From NCBI GenBank assembly GCA_002368155.1, contig AP018180.1:8123686-8187685 (forward strand): a stretch of DNA of 64,000 bases, given 5' to 3'. How positions within the stretch are numbered: position 1 is the stretch's first letter; every line of letters begins with the position of its first letter. This document shows positions 1 through 9,970 of this stretch, piece after piece. Source of the DNA: Nostoc carneum NIES-2107. GTDB taxonomy: Bacteria; Cyanobacteriota; Cyanobacteriia; Cyanobacteriales; Nostocaceae. The notes beneath the pieces were generated by a model. It was given only the letters and a program-made list of their open reading frames with translations. It made no database searches and was not told the origin of the DNA. The translations under genes were made by a program, and so were the position numbers.

Positions 1-482
1 GGTAGCTAAAAACTGCCGTTGATATCGACATTTTATTGATTTCTTGCGGGTACTTCCCAAAGAATCAATTTTTTGATATATTTTCGTACTTTGCGGAATT
101 AAAACTTCAGAATTAAGATTATTTTTTATACCTTTTTTCATTTCACTATACTGAAATGGATGATGTATAAAGTTCTCAGTTATTAGGTATAAGCTATCAG
201 TTTCATTGCCAATACAACGCCTTCTCAAACAAACTGCAGAAGGCGCTAGAGCTTTGTAACACTGCACTATACGCTTAATTACTGTTTACTTAGTTAAACA
301 CCTGGCTAGTTGAGATTCCGGAAAATTGTTTTAGCCACAGTAATATTTAAATATCATATTTTTGCCATGCATATTCAAAAAAATTAATATATTTAATTAC
401 ATTTAACACTGCAAAATTCTCAGTGATATCCGATAGGATAAATATGCTGGTAAGAGATTAGAAATTGCGTTGGAGAACTTCC
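1..482. other. Leading intergenic region
   Basis: AT-rich non-coding stretch before the first gene. An 8-bp inverted repeat (CGCCTTCT ... AGAAGGCG, 218-245) could form a hairpin but has no T run, so it is not a convincing terminator. No open frame with a usable start was seen. It probably carries the promoter of the following glycosyltransferase/haemagglutinin gene. Confidence 0.5.
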
Positions 483-2523
483 ATGTCACTGCCGATTTCC
501 ATTGTCATTACGAATTACAATCGGGAGCATTTTCTAGGAGAGGCGATCGCCAGCGTCCTGAGGCAGACATGGCGAGATTTTGAGTTACTGGTGTGGGATG
601 ATGGCTCTACAGATAATTCGGTAGCGATCGCACAAAAATATGCCCAAAAAGATAGGCGGGTGCGGGTAGTAGCAGCACCGCATCAAGGAATAACAGCAGC
701 GCGACGAGATGCGATCGCTCAAACTACAGGAACCTACATCGGCTGGGTAGATAGTGACGACTACTTAGCGCCAACCGCCTTGGAAAAAACTGTTACCATC
801 CTCAATCGTCAGCCAGAAATCGGCTTTGTGTACACCGATTATCTAGATGTTGACGACAAGAGTAAAGTTATTAGATATGGTCGGCGCAGTTTGATTCCCT
901 ACTCTCAAGAACGGCTGCTAGTCGATTTCATGACTTTTCAATTTCGCCTGATTCGTCGTTCTATTTATGACTTAGTAGATGGGTTCAATGGTTCCCCGGA
1001 TTATGCGGAAGACTATGATTTATGTTTGCGGCTTTCGGAAGTCACCCAAGTAGCACATATTCAGCAGCCACTCTACTATTACCGCCACCATGCAGGGAAT
1101 ATTACTAAGAAAGCCCAGCTAGAACTACTGTTATGTTCTCAACAGGTTATTGCTCAAGCATTGCAACGGCGAGGACTGGCTGATAAATATCAAATCGATG
1201 TTGAACTATCTACAGGGCGCTTCTTCTTGCGTCACAAGCAACCCTCACAGCATTTTCTTACTAACGTTCTCAAAGGTGCAAAGTCTTTTTTAAACAGCAA
1301 TTCGGTTCTCAGACGCTTACCCAAACCCCAGCCACTTTGCTTGGGAATTCTCCCCTTAGTTGCAACTCTAACTGCTGCCACAGCCCAAGCTCAACAAATT
1401 ATACCTGGAAATGATAGTACAAATACTATAGTTACACCCAATGGCAACAGGCTGGATATCACTGGTGGTCAGACTTCGAGTAATGGTGCTAACCTATTTC
1501 ACAGTTTTCAAGAGTTTGGTTTAACACCAGAACAAATTGCTAACTTTCAAGCTAATCCTAATCTGCAAAATATCTTAGGTCGGGTAACAGGTGGTAATGC
1601 TTCCATTATCAATGGCTTAATTCAGGTAACAGGGGGGACTGCTAACCTTTACCTAATGAATCCCGCCGGATTTGTGTTTGGGCCGAATGCTAGCTTAAAT
1701 GTTCCTGGTGCATTCACCGCCACCACAGCCAACGGAATTGCTTTTGGTAACAATTGGTTTAATGCTAATGGTGCGAATAACTACTCAGTTTTAGTTGGTA
1801 ATCCCACAGGTTTTGCTTTTACCATGAGCCAGCCAGGAGCTATATTAAATGCTGGTAATTTGGCTGTGGCTGATGGGCAAAGTTTGAGCCTTTTGGGTGG
1901 CACAGTAGTAAATACCGGAACCCTGACAGCACCATCTGGGCAAATTTTAGTGACATCTGTACCCGGGGAAAATTGGGTACGCCTTAGCCAGCCTGGTAAT
2001 TTGCTGAGTCTAGAAATTCAACCTGCAGCGGCTAATAGTAATCAACCAAATAACTGGACAATCCCTATTCCATCTCTCCCAGAATTACTCACAGTTGGGA
2101 ATACAGGCTTAACGGCTAACCCTGATGGCACGGTAAAACTTTCCGCCTCTAACACAACGATTCCTACTACTCCTGGTACAACTATTGTGTCTGGGAAAGT
2201 TGATGCTTCTGGTTCCACAGGTGGGAAAGTGAATATTTTAGGTCAACAAGTCGGTTTAGTTGATGCCAATATTAACGCCTCTGGGAATAATGGTGGCGGT
2301 ACAGTCTTGATAGGTGGCGATTATAAAGGTCAGGGTACTGTACCAACTGCGACTAACACTTATGTTGATAGTAAATCGGTAATTGCTGCCGATAGTAACC
2401 TCAATGGTGATGGGGGAAGGGTCATAACTTGGGCTAATAACACAACCCAATTCCTCGGTAAAATTACAGCGCGTGGTGGGGCGAATAGTGGTAATGGTGG
2501 TTTTGTGGAAGTATCGGGTAAAA
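483..2523 (+). pseudogene. 5' part of IS-interrupted gene: glycosyltransferase 2 + haemagglutinin secretion domain
   Basis: N-terminal part of a gene broken by an insertion sequence. Residues about 1-230 are a family 2 glycosyltransferase (nucleotide-sugar-dependent transferase) with [18 protein letters not shown] and GWVDSDDYL motifs. After a linker, a hydrophobic signal-like stretch ending in AQAQQ is followed by a filamentous-haemagglutinin/two-partner-secretion domain ([27 protein letters not shown]), which normally starts a secreted beta-helix exported by a TpsB porin. ATG 483 is chosen over the in-frame TTG at 465 because GGAGA lies just upstream of it. The native frame ends at 2523; the chimeric frame stops at 2528 inside the IS. 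The glycosyltransferase part could still be made. Joining a cytoplasmic enzyme to an exported domain is odd; no TpsB partner is in the window. Confidence 0.8.
2515..2523. repeat. Target-site duplication, left copy
   Basis: The 9 bases CGGGTAAAA directly precede the left inverted repeat of the IS and recur at 3846-3854. A 9-bp duplication is typical for IS4-family elements. Confidence 0.9.
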
Positions 2524-3845
2524 CTTAACGGGTGACAACCTAGCTACAAAGCTTGTTGTATGAGGGACAGAGCATAAAAGCCTCGCTGAAAATAGAGGCG
2601 TTTATGAGGTTTTTGGGCAATCAGATTCAGCACCCAATCGGCCCATAATTCCATCCCATATTTCCATCGTTGCCCATATATTCCAAGGTTGAACTCACTC
2701 TGTCTAGGAGTCTTATCTTTGTGTTCTTTAATACGTCCAGCGTAAACATCTATGCCTAATTTCTTCAGCCACTGTCCTTGGAGAGTTGCCAAACTATAGG
2801 CGATGGCAATTAATAATACTAAGGCTAAAAACCGAGTCTCATTTACTTTTGCTGCTTCTAAATTATAGCCCCCAGTTTTGCAATCCTTGAACAGTTGTTC
2901 GATTCCCCATCGACAACAATAGACATCCAATGCTTGTTGAAGAGTGGGCAGATTGGTCAAAATATACCAGGGTTCTTTTGGTCCCTTATGACGATATTTT
3001 CGTTTCCAATAGACGGCGATATTAAATGGTCCTAAAGAGTCACCTTTATTGCACAATACACCCTGATAAAATTTGGACATTCCTGGTTTGAATCCCAGTG
3101 CTTTAAGAACCTGATATTCCTCATTCAATTTCTCTTGGAAATGAAGAGCTTTTTTCTGACGTAGGGCAAAGTATACACCCTTAGATTCCAGCCAATGAGC
3201 GAATTTAGGGCTATGAAACTCTCGGTCTCCCAACACTAGAACTGGATAGTTTTTAAATAGATTTAGTACTGGTTTTAATAAACGTTTTTGGGTTTTAAAA
3301 TCGCTATTGCCTTCATGAGCTAAAACCTCCCAATATAGGGGAAGAGCATGGGTTCCCCAGATAATACTCACCATGAATACATTGCGACCTTTCCATTCTG
3401 TTCTATCCATTGCAATGAGCCAATACCCAAATTTTTTATGCTTGAGTTTTTTTAATCGCCGACGGTACTCTCTGTTGCTTCTTCTTCCAGTTTGCTCAAG
3501 TCTTATCCAATATTTAATCAAGGGAAACCATAAGGTTTTGATGCTCAACTGCGGCAATACTAAAAAGCGTTGCAAGTTCCTTTTCCGACTTTGATATTGA
3601 ATCGGTTGTGGAAACACACTGGCTAATATGGAAAGTTTTACTTGCCGATGAACCTGTATCAATAACAACAAAAGCTGTATGGTTAGGTACTGGCTTTCAT
3701 TCAGATGGGCACGCAAAGTTTTTTGGTAAGATACAGGGAACATATTTTTACAGGGGAGCCACAAAATTGCTCCCTATTTTTTATCCTCACCATTTTCTCA
3801 AACTTTTGTCCCGTATAGCTTAGAGTTGCCTTGTCACCCGGTAAG
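2524..3845 (-). mobile_element. IS4-family insertion sequence, 1322 bp, complete
   Basis: The ends are near-perfect 15-bp inverted repeats: CTTAACGGGTGACAA on the left and, reading inward, CTTACCGGGTGACAA on the right (14 of 15 identical). The element is flanked by a perfect 9-bp duplication CGGGTAAAA and carries one intact DDE transposase on the minus strand. Removing the element plus one copy of the duplication (1331 bp) rejoins the host gene in frame. The undamaged ends, duplication and transposase indicate a recent insertion. Confidence 0.9.
2544..3764 (-). CDS. IS4-family DDE transposase
   Basis: A 406-residue transposase filling the IS. The catalytic triad is readable: first Asp in AMDRTEW (about residue 118), second Asp in VLGDREFHS (about 180), and Glu in the canonical Y-(2)-R-(3)-E-(6)-K signature of the IS4 family, YCCRWGIEQLFKDCK, near residue 285. 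The basic N-terminal third fits DNA binding. The first ATG (3764) gives MWLPCKN; an internal ATG 21 bp later (MFPVS) is an alternative. It reads against the interrupted host gene. No frameshift or missing catalytic residue, so it is probably active. Confidence 0.9.
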   Translation of the reverse strand: MWLPCKNMFPVSYQKTLRAHLNESQYLTIQLLLLLIQVHRQVKLSILASVFPQPIQYQSRKRNLQRFLVLPQLSIKTLWFPLIKYWIRLEQTGRRSNREYRRRLKKLKHKKFGYWLIAMDRTEWKGRNVFMVSIIWGTHALPLYWEVLAHEGNSDFKTQKRLLKPVLNLFKNYPVLVLGDREFHSPKFAHWLESKGVYFALRQKKALHFQEKLNEEYQVLKALGFKPGMSKFYQGVLCNKGDSLGPFNIAVYWKRKYRHKGPKEPWYILTNLPTLQQALDVYCCRWGIEQLFKDCKTGGYNLEAAKVNETRFLALVLLIAIAYSLATLQGQWLKKLGIDVYAGRIKEHKDKTPRQSEFNLGIYGQRWKYGMELWADWVLNLIAQKPHKRLYFQRGFYALSLIQQAL

Positions 3846-3854
3846 CGGGTAAAA
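3846..3854. repeat. Target-site duplication, right copy
   Basis: CGGGTAAAA immediately follows the right inverted repeat of the IS and matches 2515-2523 exactly. Confidence 0.9.
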
Positions 3855-6800
3855 ACTTCCTCACCTACAATGGTCAGGTAGATACTTCTGCTGTTAATGG
3901 TACGTTGGGGACTTTATTACTCGACCCCAGCACCCTAACAATTATTGATGCCGCCACAGGTGGTACTTTTGATGGGACACCGAGTAATATTCCCTTTGGA
4001 TTGGCTGATAATGGTGCGAATACTATTTCTTGGGGTGTGCTAAATACTGCTGGTGCCAATATTGATTTACAAGCAACCGGAAATATTACTATTAACCCCA
4101 TCACCGGGAATACACCTGGAGTCACAACTGCGGCTGGTGTAGCGACGCTAAACTTAGGCGGTGCAGGTAGTTTCCGGTTAACTTCACAAAACGGTGCTGT
4201 TACCTTTGCCAATACCAGCAACACCATCAATACCACCGGAGGCGATATCTTCATCTCCGGCGCGAGTTTATCACTAGGGAATCTCAACACCACAGGTAAC
4301 TTTGTTCCTAGCGGTGATGTTAATTTATCTGCAACAGGTAACATTACTGCGGGCAATATTAACACCAGTGGCTTTGTTTTTGGCGGTGAAGGCTACGGTG
4401 GTGGTTATAACGCAGGTAATATTACTGCTACTAGTAGTGGGGGTGCAATTACCCTGGGAAACCTTAGTACCAATATCAGTGCCGTGACTGGGGGTCAGGC
4501 GGGGACTGTAAATTTAACTGCTGTTGGTAACATCAATACAGGTAATATTAATACCTCTGCAACTGGAGGTTTCCAGTCAGGTACAGGTGGAACAGTTCAA
4601 GCAACTAGTAGTGCGGGTAGTATCACAACAGGCGCAATTAACTCATCTGTAACCAAAACAGGGCCAAGTGGCGATTATACGGCGACATCTGGTGCAGTGA
4701 ACTTAACTGCTGCTGCTAATATTACAACTGGTGCAATTAATTCCTCAGCTACCGCATTTAATGTCGATGGTGATGCAACGGCTACAGGTGGAAACGTCAC
4801 TCTCAGAACGACTAATCCTGTTGGTAGCACAATTACCTTTACCACAATCAACAGCCAAGCGACGACGGAACCGGGAGGTACTGTTACTGGTGGTGATGTC
4901 CAAGTCTTAACTAATGGACTGGTGCGAGGAACAGGGACACTACCTACTGGAGATACGATCGCCACTGGTGGCATTATTGATTCTGGAGAAGGCGGTAGTA
5001 GTAGCTCTGCACCACCTATTGGCGGTAATATTACAATTCAACATGATGGCGGCCCTGATAATGTGCCGTTTACCGTAGGTAATGCTAGCGTCAATGGTAC
5101 AGCAGGCGCACTCAACGCTGGGGGAACTTCGATCATTAATGCAGGTAGCTTGAGTGCGCCTGTATTACCTAATGGCGGTGCAGCTGGTGGCACTCCCGCC
5201 GGAATTACAATTAATTCTGTCAACAGTCCCCCAACATTAACAGCCAACACCACATTACCTAATACCCAAATAAATCAGTCTGTAGCAGTAAACTTTGGTA
5301 GTTTAGGAGCAGTGGTTACCGATGCTAACAACGACAACACTACCATTCGCATTGATGCAGTCAATTCCGGTACTTTAACTGTTAATGGTGCTGCTGTTGT
5401 GCCTGGTGTGACTACAGTATCAAGCGGTTCTAACTTAGTTTACACACCCCCAACAGATACTACTGGTTTACTCAATGCCTTCACCATTCGCGCCAGTGAT
5501 GGTGTTTCTACTTCCGCACCTGTACAAATAGGTATCAACGTCACCCAGACAAATAAGCCAGATATTCCTGTGTGCAATTTCAATTGTCTACCAACAAAAG
5601 TTGATGAGCCTGTAAATAATAATGGTGGTGGCGAAGAGCCAAAAGTTGGCGAGGAACTTCCAGAAGAGAAATTCACTGGGGAATTTGAGCAGCGTTTAGG
5701 TGTCGGTGGGAATACACTCAAATCACCAGATGATGCCAAACAAATAGCTATTGAAATTGAAAAAGCCACTGGTGTAAAACCAGCATTTATTTACCTCAGT
5801 TTTGTACCTGTAGAAATTGCGCCTAGTTCAGGTAATAAACAGTTAAATACTACAGCCGAACAAAATAATGAGCAACTGGAAATAGTAGTAATTACAGGCA
5901 AAGGTAACCCTATCCGCAAACGGATTTCTGAAGCCACAAAAGCGAAAGTTCTCAAAGCAGCTAATCAATTCCGTCAAGAGGTGATTAATCCCCAGAATAA
6001 TCTTTATTTGCGTCCATCTCAGCAACTTTATAATTGGATAATTGCCCCAATTAATGAAGAATTACAAGCACAAGGAATTAGCAATTTAGTCTTTCTCCCA
6101 GACATTGGCTTACGCTCTACACCAATGGCAGCACTTCACGATGGTAAAAGCTTTTTGGTAGAAAAATATAGTGTGGGTTTAATGCCCAGTCTCAGTTTAA
6201 CTAATACCCTGTATACAGACATTAAAAAATCCCAAGTTTTAGCTTTGGGTGTTTCCCAAAGTACCCAAGGACAAATACCTTTGCCAGCAGTTCCAGTGGA
6301 AATATCAACATTAGTGACGAAACTATGGCAAGGTAAGTTACTGTTAGATAAACAAGCGACTTTAGCTAATCTCAAAGCGGTTCGTCGTCAAGAACCATTT
6401 GGGATTATTCACATGGCTACCCATGCAGATTTTGAGGCAGGAGCCTTGAATAAATCCTATATTCAATTGTGGGAAGATAAATTACGTTTAGACCAAATTC
6501 GCCAGTTGCGCTTAAACGACCCCCAAGTTGAGATGATGGTATTAAGTGCTTGTCGCACTGCGGTGGGGAACGAAGAAGCAGAGATTGGCTTTGCTGGTTT
6601 AGCTGTATTGGCTGGGGTTAAAACTAGTGTTGCGAGTCTGTGGTACGTCAGCGATTTAGGTACAGCCGCCTTAATGACGAAGTTCTACGAAAGCTTGAAA
6701 ACCGCACCTATCCGCGCAGAAGCTTTAAGACAAGCGCAAGTTGCTATGGCTACAGGCAAAGTTTTCCTCAAAAATGGTCAAATTCAAGGTTTAGAACCTG

Positions 6801-6904
6801 TAGCAAGTTTGCCTTTACCTGCTGAGAGTATTGATGAACCTGATAAATCTCTGTCTCATCCTTATTATTGGGCAGCCTTTACAATGGTCGGTAATCCTTG
6901 GTAA
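3855..6904 (+). pseudogene. 3' part of IS-interrupted gene: beta-helix repeats + CHAT domain
   Basis: Continuation of the gene starting at 483. Once the IS is removed the joined frame reads VSGKNFLTYNGQVDTS across the junction and the whole protein would be 1696 residues. This half has Gly/Asn/Thr-rich beta-helix repeats (GNITINP, GNINTSG, GAINSS), a cadherin-like stretch, an acidic linker, then a C-terminal CHAT (caspase-like) domain with the catalytic His in HMATH (near 6410) and Cys in LSACRTAVG (near 6547), ending in the usual YYWAAFTMVGNPW. CHAT domains behind haemagglutinin repeats are common in filamentous cyanobacteria. In-frame alternative starts such as TTG 3905 exist, but a product would lack the secretion signal, so this half is probably dead. 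Confidence 0.85.
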
Positions 6905-6947
6905 TGGTCATTATCAGGTAGAATTTCACTGAACTTTAGCAAGATTT

Positions 6948-6980
6948 AGATACCCGACTTTTTCAAAAAGTCGGGTATCT
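6948..6980. terminator. Perfect hairpin, likely bidirectional terminator or dispersed palindrome
   Basis: AGATACCCGACTTTTT and its exact reverse complement are separated by a single C: 16-bp arms forming a 33-base palindrome just after the CHAT reading frame. The A5/T5 tracts at the tip would place a U stretch in either direction. Palindromes of this composition are often dispersed in cyanobacterial genomes, so it may be a repeat doubling as terminator. Confidence 0.6.
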
Positions 6981-7070
6981 GGCTTGATGCTGCGATCGCA
7001 AAGTCCGCAAGGTAGTTAAACTCAATAATCTCTACAAGCTTTTGAAGTGTTGGGTTGAGGTCATTTAGGC

Positions 7071-7141
7071 TGTCAAGGGTCAAAAGTCAAAAGTCCAAAA
7101 AACCTGAATTTTTGACCTTTGACCCCTTTGACTTTTGACTC
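7071..7141. repeat. Degenerate GTCAAAAGTC inverted repeats
   Basis: AAGGGTCAAAAGTCAAAAGTC on one side is answered by GACCTTTGACCCCTTTGACTTTTGACT on the other, an imperfect inverted repeat of heptamer-like units in the 288-bp gap between the CHAT fragment and the L,D-transpeptidase. No gene is visible in this gap. Confidence 0.5.
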
Positions 7142-7192
7142 TTAAACCACAAGATGGGTGTACCAGCTGCGTAAGTCCTGTAGAATTACCAA

Positions 7193-7732
7193 TCACCTAA
7201 TTACTGTAACTGGTGTTCCTACACGCACCTGACTAAATAACTGCTGAACATCATTGCCATACATCCGAATACAACCGTGTGAGGCTGCTTTACCAACAGA
7301 TTCAGGATTGGGAGTACCGTGGAAACCAACCCAATTTTTCCCATCTGTCCAAAATCCAATCCAATAACGACCTAGAGGATTTTCCGGATCGCCTCCAGCA
7401 ATTGATTCACCTGTTAAAGGGTTTATCCAAGTAGGATCTGTGAACATTTGTCTTACTTGAAAATTGCCAGTAGGAGTTTCCCAACCTTGACGACCTACTG
7501 CAATGGGATAACTTTTAATTTTTGCTTTTCCTCGATATAAACTTACTTGACGGCGACTAACGCTAATTACTAAGTGAGTTGGTTGAGTTTGATTATTAGC
7601 GCTTTGAATTACTGAATATTCTCGTAGTTTAGAGCTAAGATTATCATCAGCCGATAAAGCAACGTTTGGACTAATACATAATAGCCCAAAACTAGAGACT
7701 AAAAGTGCTAATATACTAGTTTTATTTGACAT
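7193..7732 (-). CDS. L,D-transpeptidase (YkuD), secreted
   Basis: A 179-residue protein with an N-terminal signal peptide (hydrophobic LALLVSSFGLLCIS, cleavage near ALSADD) and one YkuD domain from about residue 52. The active site is readable: GFHGTPNPESVG followed by SHGCIRM, where Cys is the nucleophile and His its partner. Family members cross-link peptidoglycan 3-3 or attach proteins to it in the periplasm. There is no LysM or other wall-binding domain, so it is a minimal version. It lies downstream of the Asn/Gln-rich gene on the same strand, separated by a strong hairpin, so it is probably transcribed separately. Confidence 0.9.
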   Translation of the reverse strand: MSNKTSILALLVSSFGLLCISPNVALSADDNLSSKLREYSVIQSANNQTQPTHLVISVSRRQVSLYRGKAKIKSYPIAVGRQGWETPTGNFQVRQMFTDPTWINPLTGESIAGGDPENPLGRYWIGFWTDGKNWVGFHGTPNPESVGKAASHGCIRMYGNDVQQLFSQVRVGTPVTVIR

Positions 7733-7788
7733 CTTTTTGGCTTAATATATTTCCAAGCAATTATTTAAAAATACAAAAAGCTAACCAT

Positions 7789-7820
7789 AGAAAATCCAGA
7801 TTAATTAATCTGGATTTTCT
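7789..7820. terminator. Perfect 16-bp palindromic hairpin between two minus-strand genes
   Basis: AGAAAATCCAGATTAA followed directly by its reverse complement. It lies just downstream of the Asn/Gln-rich protein gene (ends 7860) and upstream of the L,D-transpeptidase gene. The AAAA/TTTT flanks give a U-rich tail in both directions, so it can act as a terminator. Confidence 0.65.
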
Positions 7821-7859
7821 AGATATTTATATTTGTTCAAACCCGAAGATTCTCAGCAT

Positions 7860-8348
7860 TTACCAAAGTGCCTGAACGCCTTGACCAGAACTGCCACTAC
7901 CTGTATTATTGTTAACTCCTGAACCATTAGTGCCATTGTTCAAGTTTTGATCGTTTTGGGTTCCAGTATTGTTATAATTTTGGTCGCTTTGTGTTCCAGT
8001 ATTGTCCGGATATCCCTGATTTGTATTGTTCAAGTATTGACCATTTTGTGTTCCAGTATTGTTGGGATACCCCTGATTTGTATTGTTGTTCAGGTATTGA
8101 CCATTTTGTGTTCCAGTATTGTTGCTGGGGTATCCTTGGGTTCCGTTATTATTCATGTTTTGACCACTTTGCGATCCCCTACCATAGCCTGGATATCCTT
8201 GCATATCGTTACCAGAACTATCGCTAGCGCCTCCCGTTTGAGCGTATAAGTTGTCATTTGCAGATGCAGGGAGAGATAGTAAAGCCATCGTTCCGGCAAG
8301 TCCCATGAGGCTGGCAAATGTGTAAAATAAACTATTTTTTCTGCTCAT
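7860..8348 (-). CDS. Secreted Asn/Gln/Gly-rich repeat protein, function unknown
   Basis: A 162-residue protein with a clear signal peptide (FASLMGLAGTMALLSLPASA) and a mature part that is almost entirely low-complexity. The unit NTGTQNGQYLNN-TNQGYP recurs about four times with drift, and the DNA repeats too (TATTGACCATTTTGTGTTCCAG-type blocks), so the gene grew by tandem duplication. No catalytic motif is present. The short non-repetitive end GVQALW may be an anchoring or recognition tail. It could be a cell-surface or sheath component, or an intrinsically disordered extracellular protein; this is inference. Open frames on the opposite strand over the same repeats are shadows. Confidence 0.65.
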   Translation of the reverse strand: MSRKNSLFYTFASLMGLAGTMALLSLPASANDNLYAQTGGASDSSGNDMQGYPGYGRGSQSGQNMNNNGTQGYPSNNTGTQNGQYLNNNTNQGYPNNTGTQNGQYLNNTNQGYPDNTGTQSDQNYNNTGTQNDQNLNNGTNGSGVNNNTGSGSSGQGVQALW

Positions 8349-8817
8349 TTTATGTTCCTTAACTTCCTTAGAAGATGATGTTATTTGACTAATTAATTGT
8401 CTAAAATTCTGAAAGAAACTTCCTCAACTTCTGAACTTCAATTTTCATCAGAAGGACTTTGAAATCGCTTGATTTTTTATTGCGATTTCCTTACAAAGTT
8501 AGCTTTAATATTTTGCTATCTCGTCTATCTAAAGTAAAACTTTAATTTACATAGCTGGTACTAAAGACATATATACTCATGACTATTAGTTTCATGAGCA
8601 TTACAAGTAAAATTTTGGTGCGATCGCTAATGCCGAGGCATATGAAGCGGCACGAAATACAGCCTTGGTAGAGCTAGAACAAGCGAAAACACTCTTACAC
8701 GAAGCATGACCCTTGACAGCCATAACGCTAGAATATTCGCCAGCTAAAAGTGACCATGTTTGACAAATTATGGCTGTTCCCGCAACTTATGCGACTAATA
8801 TGCTTAAATTTACTGAA
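8349..8817. other. Intergenic region with a short coding remnant
   Basis: Between the repeat protein and tRNA-Ala. It holds the probable promoter of the minus-strand repeat protein and a 33-codon remnant (listed separately). A HIP1-like CGATCG site is near 8621. No intact gene seen. Confidence 0.4.
8611..8709 (+). pseudogene. Possible 3' remnant of a lost gene
   Basis: Between a TAA and a TGA the frame reads NFGAIANAEAYEAARNTALV and then an Ala/Glu-rich helical segment ending LLHEA. It has coding-like composition and an amphipathic-helix pattern but no start codon. It may be the tail of a deleted gene; chance is not excluded for 33 codons. Confidence 0.25.
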
Positions 8818-8890
8818 TGGAGGTTAGCGGACTCGAACCGCTGACATCCTGCTTGCAAAGCAGGCGCTCTACCAACTGAGCTAAACCCCC
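8818..8890 (-). tRNA. tRNA-Ala (TGC anticodon)
   Basis: Reverse-strand cloverleaf of 73 nt. Acceptor arms GGGGGTT and AACCTCC pair with one G-T wobble and discriminator A; the D-arm contains AGCTCAGTTGGTAGAGC; the anticodon stem CCTGC/GCAGG encloses loop TTTGCAA with anticodon TGC; the T arm is GCGGTTCGAGTCCGC. CCA is not encoded. It reads alanine GCN codons. Confidence 0.97.
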
Positions 8891-8963
8891 ATAAAATGAG
8901 ATTAGGTAGCTTATTTAAAGCTGCCATTGTTATTGTACCTGAAACCGGTTCATTTCTAAAGGG

Positions 8964-9866
8964 ATGAAGCAAGAAAATCTTCAAGTTGTTGTAGCACTTT
9001 ATAAATTCGTGAGTTTGCCGGATTTTGCCGAGAAGCGAGAATCTCTGTTATCTTACTGCCAGCAGCAAGGTATCAAGGGAACTATTCTATTAGCAGAAGA
9101 AGGTATTAACGGCACCATTGCAGGTTCACGCCAAGCTATTGACGCAGTTTTAGAATTTCTGCGTTCCGATCCGCGCTTAACAGACATTGAATATAAAGAA
9201 TCCTACGCTACCACGCCACCATTTGAGCGCATGAAGGTGCGGTTAAAGTCCGAAATTGTGACTTTAGGGTTACCAGAAGTCGATCCTAATGAACAGGTAG
9301 GAATTTATGTCGATCCTCAAGAATGGAATCAACTAATTTCCGATCCGGAAGTTACCGTGATTGATACCCGTAACGATTACGAGGTGAAGATTGGGACTTT
9401 CACCAGGGCGCAAAATCCTCAAACTCAGATATTCCGAGAGTTTCCTGAGTATGTACGCCAGAACCTCGACCCCGAAAAACACAAAAAAGTGGCTTTGTTT
9501 TGTACTGGCGGGATTCGTTGCGAAAAAGCCTCATCCTTCATGCTGTCCCAAGGTTTTACGGAAGTCTATCATCTCAAAGGTGGCATTCTCAAATATTTAG
9601 AAGAAGTTCCTGCCGAAGAAAGCTTATGGGAAGGGGAATGCTTCGTCTTTGATGAACGAATCGCCGTCCGTCACGGACTGGAAGAAGGCACTTATGATAT
9701 GTGTGAAAGTTGTGGTCGCCCAATTTCTGAAGCAGATAAGGCTTCACCCAAGTATGAGGAAGGTATTACTTGCCCCTACTGTTTTGATGACCTCACCGAA
9801 GAAAAAAGAGTACGTCAGCAAGAAAAAAGGCGACAGTTTCTTTTAAAGGGTAACCATAAATCATGA
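8964..9866 (+). CDS. trhO: tRNA uridine(34) hydroxylase TrhO (rhodanese family)
   Basis: A 300-residue protein of the YceA/TrhO family, which makes 5-hydroxyuridine at the wobble position of tRNAs using O2. Order: an N-terminal UPF0176-type domain (residues 1-110, with [16 protein letters not shown]), a rhodanese domain (about 125-225) with the catalytic loop [11 protein letters not shown] (first Cys about residue 180), and a C-terminal zinc-binding-like tail with CESCG and CPYC pairs. Length matches the family. The ATG at 8964 follows AAAGG. It starts just beyond the divergent tRNA-Ala gene, a fitting though possibly accidental neighbour for a tRNA-modifying enzyme. Confidence 0.93.
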   Translation: MKQENLQVVVALYKFVSLPDFAEKRESLLSYCQQQGIKGTILLAEEGINGTIAGSRQAIDAVLEFLRSDPRLTDIEYKESYATTPPFERMKVRLKSEIVTLGLPEVDPNEQVGIYVDPQEWNQLISDPEVTVIDTRNDYEVKIGTFTRAQNPQTQIFREFPEYVRQNLDPEKHKKVALFCTGGIRCEKASSFMLSQGFTEVYHLKGGILKYLEEVPAEESLWEGECFVFDERIAVRHGLEEGTYDMCESCGRPISEADKASPKYEEGITCPYCFDDLTEEKRVRQQEKRRQFLLKGNHKS

Positions 9867-9882
9867 AGAATGACAACTTTTA

Positions 9883-9955
9883 GGGAATGGGGCATGGGGC
9901 ATGGGGCATTGGGCATTATTGGGTAATGGGTAATTGATAATGGGTAATTGGTGTT
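9883..9955. repeat. Heptamer tract (GGGCATG / GGGTAAT types)
   Basis: Short degenerate tandem units GGGGCAT, GGGTAATG and GGGTAATT run from the end of trhO towards the convergent methyltransferase gene, whose 3' end lies in an adjoining CCCCAGT tract (9990-10015). Confidence 0.8.
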
Positions 9956-9970
9956 TGTTATTTCCCCTTG

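Noticed and set aside
3874-4365. Minus-strand frame opposite the haemagglutinin repeats.
   Set aside because: The host gene's Gly/Asn/Thr-rich repeats create open antisense frames; there is no start context.
7947-8249. Plus-strand frames opposite the Asn/Gln-rich protein.
   Set aside because: Repeat shadow; the minus-strand frame has a signal peptide and a sensible protein composition.
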